Positions 36,342 through 45,547 of a stretch of 64,000 nt of DNA are shown in pieces. The translations under genes were made by a program, and so were the position numbers. The stretch is from the NCBI GenBank assembly GCA_034505955.1, contig JAPDQK010000007.1, positions 62,001 to 126,000 of the forward strand, in the 5' to 3' direction. Position 1 is the stretch's first letter. Every line of letters starts with the position of its first letter. This stretch comes from Zhuqueibacter pondensis. GTDB taxonomy: Bacteria > Zhuqueibacterota > Zhuqueibacteria > Zhuqueibacterales > Zhuqueibacteraceae. The notes beneath the pieces were generated by a model. It did no database searches and was not told the DNA's origin. It saw only the letters and a program-made list of their open reading frames with translations.

Positions 36342-37735
36342 CCTTGAACTTCTGCTTCTTGCCTCTGCATTGCGACGCCATGCGGTTTCTGCACAAGCCG
36401 TGCCCGGCCATTAGATTCGTGATGGTCATGATCACGAACCGGCCTGCACGACCGCCACGGCGGAAGCCAGGGCGCGAAAAGAGACGGAGCCGGGCCGCGT
36501 TGATTCAGCTCCTTGATGAGCTTTTCATATTTCGCTGCCGCAATTTGCAAAGTAAAATGTTGCTCGAAATAGCGCCGGGCGCGCTGGCCGGCTTTTATTG
36601 CCTCGGACGGGTTTCTGATCAATTCCCGCAATTTTTCGGCTATGGCATCGGCGTCATGATCTTCGTCAAAATTCCACCCGCAATTGACCTCACGAATCAA
36701 GTCAGTCAATTCGCACGGCTGGCTGGCCAGGCCGAGCAGCGCACGGCCGCTCGCCATGTTGGTATAAATTTTCGAGGGGACGCCACAACCGATGACTTCA
36801 CGCTCCTGCGAGACGACGGCCACATCCGCGGCTGCCAATGAGTGCTCCATTTGGGTACGCGGCTGGTACGGGAAGAACAGCACGTTGTGCAAACCGCGAG
36901 CCTTTGCTGATTCCACCAGCTTGTTTTTTTTCGCGCCTTCACCGATGAATACAAAACGAATCGGCGCGTCCAACATTTTTTCTGCGACGTCGAGCAAGAT
37001 TTCGAGGCGCTGGCGCCAGCCCATGTTGCCGGAAAAAAGCACGACAAATTTATCATGGAGCTGATGCTGTTGCGCAAATTGGCTTTCGGTTTTGGGCAGA
37101 ACGTGAACGAGATTGGGATCGCACCAATTGGGAATGATGATGGTGCGTGCGGCAGGCCAGCGCGCCTTCACGGTTTTTTCCATATAGGTGCCCAAACAGA
37201 TCGCATAGTCCGCATGGCGCAGGGCCCAAGTATTTATGCGGCGCCACATACGATCGATCAGACTGCCCGGCCGCAGCATACCAACAGCGCAGGAAAGCTC
37301 GGGATGCAAATCATAGAACAACGCGATATATCGCTGGCCCTTGAGCACTTTCATGAGCGCACCGATGATATGCGCCATCGGCGGATTGGTGCCGATGAGT
37401 AAAGGGATGCGACGCGGCACAAAAAGCGCCATAGCAGCCATGGACATGACGCCCCAAATCCAGTTCAGCGCTTCACCGAAGCGATTGGTGCGCGCAAAAG
37501 GCAGACGTGGCGCGCGCCAGATGTGCACGCCGTTGCGCTTTTCCCGCCAGGGCGCTTTGGGCGCATTGGCAACATAGCCCGGCGTCATGGTGCACACGCG
37601 TACTTCCGCACCGCTCGCCAAAAACTGCTTGACCAATTCCTCAAAAAGCTGGGCAGTGGAGCTGAGGTCCGGTGCATATTGCTCGCTGACGAGCGCGAGG
37701 CGCCATTGGGCATGATCGTGAAGTTTGTGTGCCAT
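36338..37735 (-). CDS. Glycosyltransferase family 4 (WbuB-like)
   Basis: 465 residues from ATG at 37735; an in-frame TTG lies at 37771. GT-B fold: N-terminal 'RLALVSEQYAPDLSSTAQLFEELVKQFLASGAEVRV' and donor-site segment 'FVFIGEGAKKNKLVE...VLFFPYQPRTQMEHSLAAADVAVVSQ', ending 'CGVPSKIYTNMASGRALLGLA', as in WbuB-type polysaccharide transferases. The last 50 or so residues after 'KYEKLIKELNQRG' are Pro/Arg/His-rich and unlike a GT4 end, running into the Wzi start. A lost stop or frameshift near the 3' end is possible. Confidence 0.88.
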   Translation of the reverse strand: MAHKLHDHAQWRLALVSEQYAPDLSSTAQLFEELVKQFLASGAEVRVCTMTPGYVANAPKAPWREKRNGVHIWRAPRLPFARTNRFGEALNWIWGVMSMAAMALFVPRRIPLLIGTNPPMAHIIGALMKVLKGQRYIALFYDLHPELSCAVGMLRPGSLIDRMWRRINTWALRHADYAICLGTYMEKTVKARWPAARTIIIPNWCDPNLVHVLPKTESQFAQQHQLHDKFVVLFSGNMGWRQRLEILLDVAEKMLDAPIRFVFIGEGAKKNKLVESAKARGLHNVLFFPYQPRTQMEHSLAAADVAVVSQEREVIGCGVPSKIYTNMASGRALLGLASQPCELTDLIREVNCGWNFDEDHDADAIAEKLRELIRNPSEAIKAGQRARRYFEQHFTLQIAAAKYEKLIKELNQRGPAPSLFAPWLPPWRSCRPVRDHDHHESNGRARLVQKPHGVAMQRQEAEVQG

Positions 37736-37805
37736 CTGAAATTTATCAGCGTTGCATCCTGAATCAACCAATCAAACCATCACACTCAAGTTGTCAACTC
37801 GTGAT

Positions 37806-39212
37806 TCAATAAGCGTTTTTATGCACCAGGCCGTTGGAAATGGTCTTCAGGATGATTTTCAGATCAAAACCAAAAGACCAGTTTTCGATATAATAAAGAT
37901 CATGCTCCACACGCTTGCTGATCGAGGTGTCGCCGCGCCAGCCATTGACCTGCGCCCAGCCGGTGATGCCGGTTTTAACCTGATGCCGCACCATGTACTG
38001 CGGTACTTCGGTTTTGAATTGCTCGGCAAAGAACGGGCGCTCCGGGCGCGGCCCGACCACACTCATGTCACCCTTGAGCACGTTGATGAATTGCGGCAAT
38101 TCATCGAGACTGGTGCGGCGCAAAAATGCGCCAAAGCGTGTGATGCGGGAATCATTCGGCCTGGTCCAAATGGTGTCGCTGTCATGCCTTCTCGAGACCC
38201 GCATGGTACGAAATTTCAACATACGAAACGGCCGGCGATTGGCGCCCACCCGTTCCTGCGCAAAAAAGATCGGCCCGGGCGAGGTCAGCTTGATACCGAG
38301 CGCGATGAGCAAAAATAACGGCGAAAGCAACACCAGTGCCAGACTCGAAAACACAATATCAAAAATCCGTTTACCGAGGCGATAAGCCAGGGAATCGACC
38401 GGGGTAAAACGCGCGCTAATCAGCGGCAAGCCGGCAAAATTTTGAACGCGTGTGCGGGGCTGGATGAATTTGAAAAAATCCGGTACAATGTCGGTGGGTA
38501 CGCCTTCGCGTTCGCAAATCTGTACGATGTTGGAAATCTTGCGGATTGCCTGAATCGGCAGCGCAACGATGACTTTGTCAACCCGGTAGCGTTCGACGAT
38601 TTCGGCAACGGTGAAGGTTTTGCCGAGAATCTCAAAGCCGCTCTCCTGGGCAAAGGCGCGGGCATCCAGATAATCATCGAGAAAGCCGACGATGCGATAA
38701 CCCATTTCCGGATGTAGATAAACGGCATGGGCGACGCGCATACCCAGCTCGCCGGCACCAACAATCAACAGGCGCCGGAAATTGTAACCACGCCGCCGAA
38801 CAATGTGCAGCACGGTGCGAATGAGGACTCTTTCGGCGAACAGGAGGCAGAAATTCAAACCGCCGAAGAGTATAAAAGTCAGGCGCGAAAAGGAGGTTTC
38901 CCGATAAAAAAAAGTGAATGCCGAAATGAACAGGACGCCGAAACCAATGCTCAAAAAAAGCGGTTTGGCATCGGCAAACACCGAAGCGCTGCGGCGCGGC
39001 GTATAAAGTTTGAAAAACATGAACAACGTCAACCAGAGTGGCAACGTCAGGCCGAGAATGATCAGATAATTTTCAAACCTGGGAATCTTGATGGCCGGCA
39101 GCCACCCGGAATATACGCGCAACCAGAAAGCGCCATAAAATGCTGCCCCTGTGATTGCCAAGTCGCCAATGGCGAGAACCGTTGTCAGCAAACGTGCGTG
39201 TTTTTTAAACAT
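37806..39212 (-). CDS. Polyprenyl-phosphate sugar phosphotransferase (WcaJ/WbaP-like initiating transferase)
   Basis: 468 residues. Four N-terminal membrane helices, a Rossmann-like CoA-binding region ('RRLLIVGAGELGMRVAHAVYLHPEMGYRIVGFLDD'), a fifth hydrophobic segment ('FSSLALVLLSPLFLLIALGIKLTSPGPIFFAQERVGANRRPFRMLKFRTM') and the catalytic bacterial sugar transferase domain with 'RTSLDELPQFINVLKGDMSVVGPRPE' and 'VKTGITGWAQVNGWRGDT'. Starts repeat-unit synthesis by moving a sugar-1-phosphate (often glucose) onto undecaprenyl phosphate at the inner membrane. Donor sugar is not predictable from motifs alone. Confidence 0.95.
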   Translation of the reverse strand: MFKKHARLLTTVLAIGDLAITGAAFYGAFWLRVYSGWLPAIKIPRFENYLIILGLTLPLWLTLFMFFKLYTPRRSASVFADAKPLFLSIGFGVLFISAFTFFYRETSFSRLTFILFGGLNFCLLFAERVLIRTVLHIVRRRGYNFRRLLIVGAGELGMRVAHAVYLHPEMGYRIVGFLDDYLDARAFAQESGFEILGKTFTVAEIVERYRVDKVIVALPIQAIRKISNIVQICEREGVPTDIVPDFFKFIQPRTRVQNFAGLPLISARFTPVDSLAYRLGKRIFDIVFSSLALVLLSPLFLLIALGIKLTSPGPIFFAQERVGANRRPFRMLKFRTMRVSRRHDSDTIWTRPNDSRITRFGAFLRRTSLDELPQFINVLKGDMSVVGPRPERPFFAEQFKTEVPQYMVRHQVKTGITGWAQVNGWRGDTSISKRVEHDLYYIENWSFGFDLKIILKTISNGLVHKNAY

Positions 39213-39270
39213 GGCAAAAAGTCAAAGATGTTGGTTCAAGGATGTGATTTGCCTTGTTGATTCCACATTC

Positions 39271-41436
39271 TCAAAACATAAAATAACCTGGTATCGGTGT
39301 AACTGTAACCGTGGCAGAATTATTGTTTATCCGATTGCCAAAAAGATCGTACCGCTCGGAACGAAGCAAGGCTTTCGGTAAATTGACATTTTTTTCTCGT
39401 TTCGTTGTCCAGAGCATGCCAATATTTTTACCGTCATACCGCCGGAATTGCAAAAGAAAAGTTTCGGGATCACCGAGGTCGAGACGTCGTTCGAACTTGG
39501 CATCACCGAGCAGTGCCACCAAAGTCAAATATGCCAGTAACGCCGGTTTGGGAGCGGCGATCCAATTTTCCTCCAACATTCCATAGACATCCGGGCCGCG
39601 ATCGATGCGCTCGCTGTCTAAGGCATAGGCAAAGAAATATTTCACTCCGGCCATTTTCAACAAACCCGTTGCCCGCACCAGGTATGCTGCTTGCGACAGC
39701 TCGCCGATCGTACGCGGCGGCGCCGGCGGATTGTAGGCGATGGCATCATTGACCGTGTCTTTCCCGGGATAGCCGAACTCGGTGCTCCACAGTTGTGGCG
39801 TGGACCCCTGATGTTCGGTAATGAGCGTACGGTAATCATCGATTTTCTCACTAATGCCGGTTTCTTCGGGCGAAGCCAGAGAATAGGGATGAAAAGCAAA
39901 TGCGTCCAATCGAAGATTGGGCTGCGCATTGATGACCGCCTGGACAAAATTGCGTGTTTCAGGTTTGTAGATCAAGGTGACAGAGTAACCAGCGACTTGC
40001 GCATCAGGTTGCACGGCTTTCAATTCCTCGGTTGCAGCAGTGAGCAACGTGGCATAATCCTGCGGCGTACCGTCGAAATATCTTGGCAAATTGGGCTCGT
40101 TCCAGATCTCCCAACAGTCAATGTCATGCCGATAGTGCGAAACGACGCTGCGAATATAGTTGCGATAGGCCTCGAGCGACTGAGGCATCTTGTTCTGTGT
40201 CAGCCAATCATTCAGCTTGGCCGGATCAATCGCCCATTTGGGTGTGAAACACAACTTGCCAAGGATCGAAAAGCCTTGCGTGCGGAGAAATTGCACCAGG
40301 GAATCCGGCCATTGCCATGCGCCGGGCTTGGGTTCCACGAGGTCCCAATGCAGAAGTGCCACATTGCGCAGGAAACGGACGCCGGCATTTCGCAAAATCG
40401 GCAATGTCGCTTCCCAGTTCACGGCGTTGAGATGCAGGCCCCATACCGGGTTGCCGCCGTCGGCGCGCGGAAGCTGTTGATTCATGGCTGCAAGCGGCAT
40501 CTTGTCACTTTGAATCAATTTGGAATTTTGATCGCGGAGTTCCCAACGCACTTCATAGATGTCGGCATAAGGCATCTCAAACTGCAGCCGTGTCAAATAA
40601 ATTTGGCGTGGCGCCAAATCGATTTGGGCGGTTACTGGTTGCTCAAAAGCATTGAGTCGTGCACGCTGGCGGGCTGACCATTGCAATTGACGCGCATGAG
40701 TCGAATGATTGACAACCCACAAAAGTGCTTCGGCACGGCCGGTTGCCGGATAAAACGTGGTCGCTGCGGGAAGCGGTTGCAAGACGGCTTCAATTTCCGG
40801 GGTCAGCGTAATCAGCCGGTCATTTTGCAAAATCTCGACCTGGTCCAGCCAGTAGATGGCCGGATCGGACAATTGCACCGCAAAGCGGTAATTATTTTTT
40901 TCCGCCGCGGGCAGTGCGCCGGTAAAAATGATCTGGCTCCAGTTTTGATCACAGCGAAACTCTTTTATCAACGGCTTCGGTTGTAATCTGCCGCTGCGCA
41001 TGCCGTCTCTGGAAATGTTATTGAAAATACGCAGCGCGGCCTTCGCGCCGGGCCGGTTGCTTTTGATCCAAAGAGAAAAAGAAAAATTCCCACCGTCCGA
41101 CAAAGTCACCCACGGGCTTGCCAACAGAAATGAGCTGCGGGAAAACCGTTTGGCTTTTTCGAGGTCGACTTTCAGCGCCCGGGAGCCTTCGTAAACGGAC
41201 AAGGAATCCGAGCTCACCTTCGCGCCGATCATTTCCGCGGCAATGACTTTCCAATGTGCCTGGCCAAGCTCGAATCCGGGATTCATGATTCGAGTTTGTG
41301 GCTGAATGCAACGCGGGGCACGCGCCCCGACCGCGCCCGGCTCTTCATCCGCAAACAAATTGCAACCGGCGACTAACAAGCCGATCAAGAAATAATAGAA
41401 TGGCACGATAGTTATCCGAAATAATCTTGCATTCAC
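39271..41436 (-). CDS. Secreted lipoprotein glycoside hydrolase (clan A, GH39-like) with N-terminal binding domain
   Basis: 721 residues, GTG start. Lipoprotein signal ending 'FLIGLLVAGC' (Cys about 25). A jelly-roll-like carbohydrate-binding region covers about 45-190 ('RIMNPGFELGQAHWKV', 'YEGSRALKVDL', 'SFSLWIKSNRPG'). A TIM-barrel hydrolase domain follows from about 330: 'AGVRFLRNVALLHWDLVEPKPGAW', acid/base Glu in 'DCWEIWNEPNLPRYF' (about 445) and likely nucleophile Glu in 'QLWSTEFGYPG' (about 552). The pattern is that of GH39/GH5-type retaining enzymes of clan A. Likely acts on a glycan at the cell surface; the substrate could be the product of this locus. Confidence 0.82.
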   Translation of the reverse strand: MNARLFRITIVPFYYFLIGLLVAGCNLFADEEPGAVGARAPRCIQPQTRIMNPGFELGQAHWKVIAAEMIGAKVSSDSLSVYEGSRALKVDLEKAKRFSRSSFLLASPWVTLSDGGNFSFSLWIKSNRPGAKAALRIFNNISRDGMRSGRLQPKPLIKEFRCDQNWSQIIFTGALPAAEKNNYRFAVQLSDPAIYWLDQVEILQNDRLITLTPEIEAVLQPLPAATTFYPATGRAEALLWVVNHSTHARQLQWSARQRARLNAFEQPVTAQIDLAPRQIYLTRLQFEMPYADIYEVRWELRDQNSKLIQSDKMPLAAMNQQLPRADGGNPVWGLHLNAVNWEATLPILRNAGVRFLRNVALLHWDLVEPKPGAWQWPDSLVQFLRTQGFSILGKLCFTPKWAIDPAKLNDWLTQNKMPQSLEAYRNYIRSVVSHYRHDIDCWEIWNEPNLPRYFDGTPQDYATLLTAATEELKAVQPDAQVAGYSVTLIYKPETRNFVQAVINAQPNLRLDAFAFHPYSLASPEETGISEKIDDYRTLITEHQGSTPQLWSTEFGYPGKDTVNDAIAYNPPAPPRTIGELSQAAYLVRATGLLKMAGVKYFFAYALDSERIDRGPDVYGMLEENWIAAPKPALLAYLTLVALLGDAKFERRLDLGDPETFLLQFRRYDGKNIGMLWTTKREKNVNLPKALLRSERYDLFGNRINNNSATVTVTPIPGYFMF

Positions 41437-41498
41437 TCTTTTTCACTCTTGTGCTTTTATGACTATGCCCCGATGCCCACGCACACGAGCATTACGGA

Positions 41499-43130
41499 TC
41501 ATTTTATCACCAGTATCCGCCGTTCTTGTTTCAGCGAGCCGGCTTCAATCCGATAGAAATATACTCCGCTCGCGAACTCAACTTTATTCACAACCACGCC
41601 GTGTTCACCCGCTGGCAATTCTTTCTCCAACAATGTCGCCACTTGGCGGCCCAACGTATCATACAATCTCAGCCTGACATGAGAACGCTGCGGCAGCGAG
41701 AAGCGAATTATGGTTGCCGGAGCATGATCGGACAACCGTACAGGATTGGGATAATTCTGATACAATGAAAAACCCTTGGGCGAAGCCGGCAGAGTATCTT
41801 TGACCAACGAGATCAATTGCAGATGCTTTTTCAAGGTATCGATAATCGTACCATAGGAGGAGTTGTTTATTTGATTCTCGAGCTCATAAGGATCACTGGT
41901 TAAATCATACAGTTCCGCACGATCGCCTTTGTTTTCCACATAGACAAATTGACCCGTGTGAATGGCAAAGTAGGGCGGTATTGGCAGGTTCTGAGACCAT
42001 CCTTCAATCAACAGCTCGTTCCGCCAAACATTTTTTCCCTGCAGGAGTGGCACGAGCGAACGTCCATCCACCTCCGGTGGTATCGGCAGACCGGCAAGCT
42101 CATAAATTGTCGGCGCGAGATCGATGTTGGCAACCAATCTTTCCTCCACCACCGGACCTCGCACCAATGGCGGGTGGTACAACATGAACGGTACCCGGCT
42201 GGCCGATTCATATACTCTCAACTTCTCGGTAAGACGATGCTCACCCCAGAAATAGCCATTATCCGAAATGTAAATCACCATGGTGGTGTTGAGCCGGCCT
42301 TGTTGATTCAGTAAAGTAAGCAGAGTATCAACCGCCTGGTCGAGGGCGTTCAAGCTCCGAATTTGATTGCCACGCAACGCCTCGATCGTCTCGATGCGTA
42401 CGGGTGTCAAGGGAGAAAACAATGTTTGGAGCCACAGTGGTTTATCCGCGACGTCCTCTTCGTTGAAGTTTGGTGGCCGGTTCGGCGGCAGATCAGGGTA
42501 GAGCGTTTCATCACCGGGAGCAGGGGTGGCCGGTTGATGCGGTGCATTGGGAGCAAAAACCAACGCAAAGGGTTTCGTTTGTTGTGCCGAATGACTCAAG
42601 AATTCCAGTGCCTGGTCGCGAAATATGTGCGTGACATATCCGGACTGTTTGCGCCACGTACCGTTGATGTTCAGTCGTGGGTCTGTATAACTGACGCTCC
42701 CTCCTGCATGCGATGCCCAAAAATCAAACTCCGGCCGGGGCGAACCATCCCATGAATTCAGATATTTGCCAACCAGGCCGGTGTAATAACCATTCTCATG
42801 CAGATGATCGACAAAGGTCTTGAAGCGCAGCGGGTCTTCATTGACGCGCACGCCGTGGTTGTGCGCATACATGCCCGTGAGTATGCTGGCGCGACTCGGG
42901 CAGCACAGTGGCGTGGTCACATAACCGTGTGTAAAGAGAACGCCTTGGTCGATTAAACGCCCTTTGGTACGCGGCATAAATTCCATGGTGTCGTGGCGCT
43001 GGTCATCGCTGATAATGATCAGGAAGTTGGGACGGCGCGTCTCCCGGGCCTGACTTTTGGCGTTTTTAACGTTGCTTGGAGGCAGAACTGAAAGCATGCA
43101 ACAAAAACACAATATTCTCAAAGTTTGCAT
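41499..43130 (-). CDS. Secreted sulfatase with T9SS sorting domain
   Basis: 543 residues from ATG at 43130 (an in-frame TTG lies upstream). A short signal peptide ('LRILCFCCMLSVLPPS') precedes 'PNFLIIISDDQRHDTM', the metal-binding start of type I sulfatases. The formylglycine site is C-C-P-S-R in 'TTPLCCPSRASILTGMY' (Cys about 75), matching CxPSR. 'GLVGKYLNSW' and 'VIYISDNGYFWGEHRL' are further family motifs. The last 90 residues form a type A Por sorting domain ('SLYQNYPNPVR...IRFSL...VRLRLYDTLGRQVATLLEKELPAGEHGV'). So the enzyme is exported across the outer membrane. It needs a formylglycine-generating enzyme, not seen in this window. Likely heparan- or carbohydrate-sulfatase type. Confidence 0.93.
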   Translation of the reverse strand: MQTLRILCFCCMLSVLPPSNVKNAKSQARETRRPNFLIIISDDQRHDTMEFMPRTKGRLIDQGVLFTHGYVTTPLCCPSRASILTGMYAHNHGVRVNEDPLRFKTFVDHLHENGYYTGLVGKYLNSWDGSPRPEFDFWASHAGGSVSYTDPRLNINGTWRKQSGYVTHIFRDQALEFLSHSAQQTKPFALVFAPNAPHQPATPAPGDETLYPDLPPNRPPNFNEEDVADKPLWLQTLFSPLTPVRIETIEALRGNQIRSLNALDQAVDTLLTLLNQQGRLNTTMVIYISDNGYFWGEHRLTEKLRVYESASRVPFMLYHPPLVRGPVVEERLVANIDLAPTIYELAGLPIPPEVDGRSLVPLLQGKNVWRNELLIEGWSQNLPIPPYFAIHTGQFVYVENKGDRAELYDLTSDPYELENQINNSSYGTIIDTLKKHLQLISLVKDTLPASPKGFSLYQNYPNPVRLSDHAPATIIRFSLPQRSHVRLRLYDTLGRQVATLLEKELPAGEHGVVVNKVEFASGVYFYRIEAGSLKQERRILVIK

Positions 43131-43168
43131 GGATAATTCGAGAAAATGGAACAACAGTTATGTCGGTG

Positions 43169-45541
43169 TTACTTCATTACAATGATTTTTTGAGTGCGTA
43201 TCTGTCCTTCGGCCTCGAGTCGAATGAAATACAATCCCTCCGGCAAATCCTGCGCCGAAATCTCCAGGCCATGCCAGCCAGCGGTTTGGAATTCATGAAG
43301 CAGCGGCCGTACTTGCTGTCCAAGAATATTGTGCAGCGCAACTGTCACTTTGCCGCTGCCCGGCACATAATAAGCAAACCAGGTCTGACGAGCAAATGGA
43401 TTCGGGTAATTCGGCCGCAGTTGCAGCTGTCTCGGCACAAGCTCGGTATTCTGGGCATTCAGGATTATTGGTTCACTCACCCAGATGGGACTTGACCATG
43501 CCCAGGACTGGCGGTAAGCGCCATTGGTTGGATCCCAGACATCGGGTTTCTGTTTGGCGCGCAGATAATAAATCGATGCGCCAGAATAAGTGCTGTCGAT
43601 AAAGCTGGTGATTGCGCGTCGTCCTTCTCCTCTGATCAATTTTATGATTTCAAAGCTGGGATGCCCATTCTTGTACGGACGTGAACGGCCATCCCATCGC
43701 AAGACTTCGACGAAATCAAGATCCTGAGTACCATGCACTTCAAGCTGAATATTCGGATATTTGCCACGAGCCAGCTTGATCTGCGAACCCATGAGATAAC
43801 CATCGATGCTAAAGTGCACAATCATGCGCTGGCCGGTGGTGGCATAGGTGCGGCGTTTTTTCAAAGCGTCCCAGACAGCATCACGAGTCAATTCTCTGGC
43901 ATAAACCGCAGTCAAGCCAAAACATTCCAGTCCCGGACGCGACGAATGGTCGTCACTCGAGGCAATCACCCCCAGCGTTTCGCCGGCAGCCCAGGCGTCC
44001 TGAGCATAGTGTGGGCCGCTCGTACAGTCCTGAAGACCCCGCCACAACGATCTGTAAGAGAGCGGATGCTCAGGAGCATACCATTCGCTGGACCCATGGA
44101 GTGAATAAATTTCAATGAGTGGCCGCAACTTGGAATTGGAAAACCCCTGGCCGAAACTCACCCACGGGCCAGTGCCCAGGTCAAGATTCCGGACAACACC
44201 GGTATGGTGCGGCACCGTCAACATGTCAATGCCCGCAGGCAGCATGGTGTCTTTCAGTTGCCAAACCTTTTGCACCTGCGGATAAACATCATCGGCGAAG
44301 ACCGGAATATCCGGAATGCGTTCGTCCGGTGCGTTGAAATAAATGTTGTGATGGCCCGAGGGTGCACCGGCACTGAATTCATAACCCGGGAAAGTCACAA
44401 ACTTCCCCGGCTGGTGGTACCGAATGACTTCGCGTTTGGTCGCCTCCCATTCCTGCGCGGTAAGTCCGCCATGCTCCTTCCAATCATTGCTGGTATGATC
44501 AGTGAGCGCATAAAAATCGAGGCAGGCAACGTCCCGTGCTTTCAAAAAATTATCCCGGCCATGGCCATCCTTGCTGAAGCTCGAATGGCTGTGCAAATCA
44601 CCCCAAAACACCTGATAAAATTGCGACTGCAGCGCAACTTTGACCGGATTCGAACGCACGTTCCAGAGGGAATCCGGGGTCTTTCCAATCGCGCGAAGCT
44701 CAAGGTAATGGATGCCGCGCGTCTGGAACCGTACCTCGAGGTTTTTACGGCCGCGATCGCTCGGTGTCAAGTCCACTGTTTTCGGGAATATCGCGGACAA
44801 GTCGGTCGCGGACAACGCGATCGTTCCCACAAATGAGGTCGCCAAGTTGTCATAATAGTCACGGACAACGATTTTCAAAGTGGCCGGCGTGTCGATCTGA
44901 CTCGAAGTGGGCAAATATCCGTACAACCGATACGGAGCGAGCGGTCGTATTTCGATTACCGGTTTTTGCGCAACTTCCAGATAATTTCCACTCCCATCAA
45001 GATCATAAGCCACCAAGATGGTATCCACATAGGCAGTCGGCGAAGGGAGTAGGCGTCCCTTGGGAGGATTGGCGCCAAAAACCAGGTGGATCGTATCCCC
45101 CCTGGACAAGGCTTGTTGCTCAACGAGTGCCGTGACCACCCAGGCGTTATTATCCCACTCCCACGGCACCTGCGGATCCTTCATCCATTTTATGTAAGCG
45201 ATGGTGACGCTGGCTTTGGAATTGGAAGTGTTGGCTTCAACATAACCAGCCAGCTCCGGATTGGTATTTTGAATCTTGTTAAACCCGCGACCAAAGCGAA
45301 CTTTTACGCCACCGCCAACAGCCATGCGGTCCGCCTCCACAATGAGCGATACTCGCCAGGTGCCGGGAGTTCGCACCGAGGCAACAGCAGGAGTAACGAG
45401 CGCACGAATCCCTGCAGCACTTGCGTTTTTTCCCAAAAAGAGCGCGAGTATCATGCTCAAAAAAATCATGAGGGCAATTGGGTGAAAGTGAATGAATGAA
45501 TTTTCTTTAGTTTCGCGTATGCGCATAACAAAAAATTGCAT
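43169..45541 (-). CDS. PHP/DUF3604 (CehA/McbA-like) metallohydrolase with T9SS tail, copy 1
   Basis: 790 residues. Signal peptide near 20-42, then an Ig/barrel-like N-terminal half. The catalytic half starts 'VFWGDLHSHSSFSKDGHG' (H-x-H near 314), with 'FYALTDHTSND', 'HHNIYFN', 'VIASSDDHSSRPG' (near 530) and 'ATTGQRM'. These are the metal-ligand motifs of the PHP-like DUF3604/CehA-McbA group, whose known members hydrolyse esters, carbamates or phosphate esters. The C-terminus is a type A sorting domain ('LRPNYPNPFARQTWFAYYV...GKVTVALHNILGQQVRPLLHEFQTAGWHGLEI'). Six bases after the stop of copy 2. The substrate is unknown; context suggests a cell-surface glycan modification. Confidence 0.88.
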   Translation of the reverse strand: MQFFVMRIRETKENSFIHFHPIALMIFLSMILALFLGKNASAAGIRALVTPAVASVRTPGTWRVSLIVEADRMAVGGGVKVRFGRGFNKIQNTNPELAGYVEANTSNSKASVTIAYIKWMKDPQVPWEWDNNAWVVTALVEQQALSRGDTIHLVFGANPPKGRLLPSPTAYVDTILVAYDLDGSGNYLEVAQKPVIEIRPLAPYRLYGYLPTSSQIDTPATLKIVVRDYYDNLATSFVGTIALSATDLSAIFPKTVDLTPSDRGRKNLEVRFQTRGIHYLELRAIGKTPDSLWNVRSNPVKVALQSQFYQVFWGDLHSHSSFSKDGHGRDNFLKARDVACLDFYALTDHTSNDWKEHGGLTAQEWEATKREVIRYHQPGKFVTFPGYEFSAGAPSGHHNIYFNAPDERIPDIPVFADDVYPQVQKVWQLKDTMLPAGIDMLTVPHHTGVVRNLDLGTGPWVSFGQGFSNSKLRPLIEIYSLHGSSEWYAPEHPLSYRSLWRGLQDCTSGPHYAQDAWAAGETLGVIASSDDHSSRPGLECFGLTAVYARELTRDAVWDALKKRRTYATTGQRMIVHFSIDGYLMGSQIKLARGKYPNIQLEVHGTQDLDFVEVLRWDGRSRPYKNGHPSFEIIKLIRGEGRRAITSFIDSTYSGASIYYLRAKQKPDVWDPTNGAYRQSWAWSSPIWVSEPIILNAQNTELVPRQLQLRPNYPNPFARQTWFAYYVPGSGKVTVALHNILGQQVRPLLHEFQTAGWHGLEISAQDLPEGLYFIRLEAEGQIRTQKIIVMK

Positions 45542-45547
45542 TCAGGG

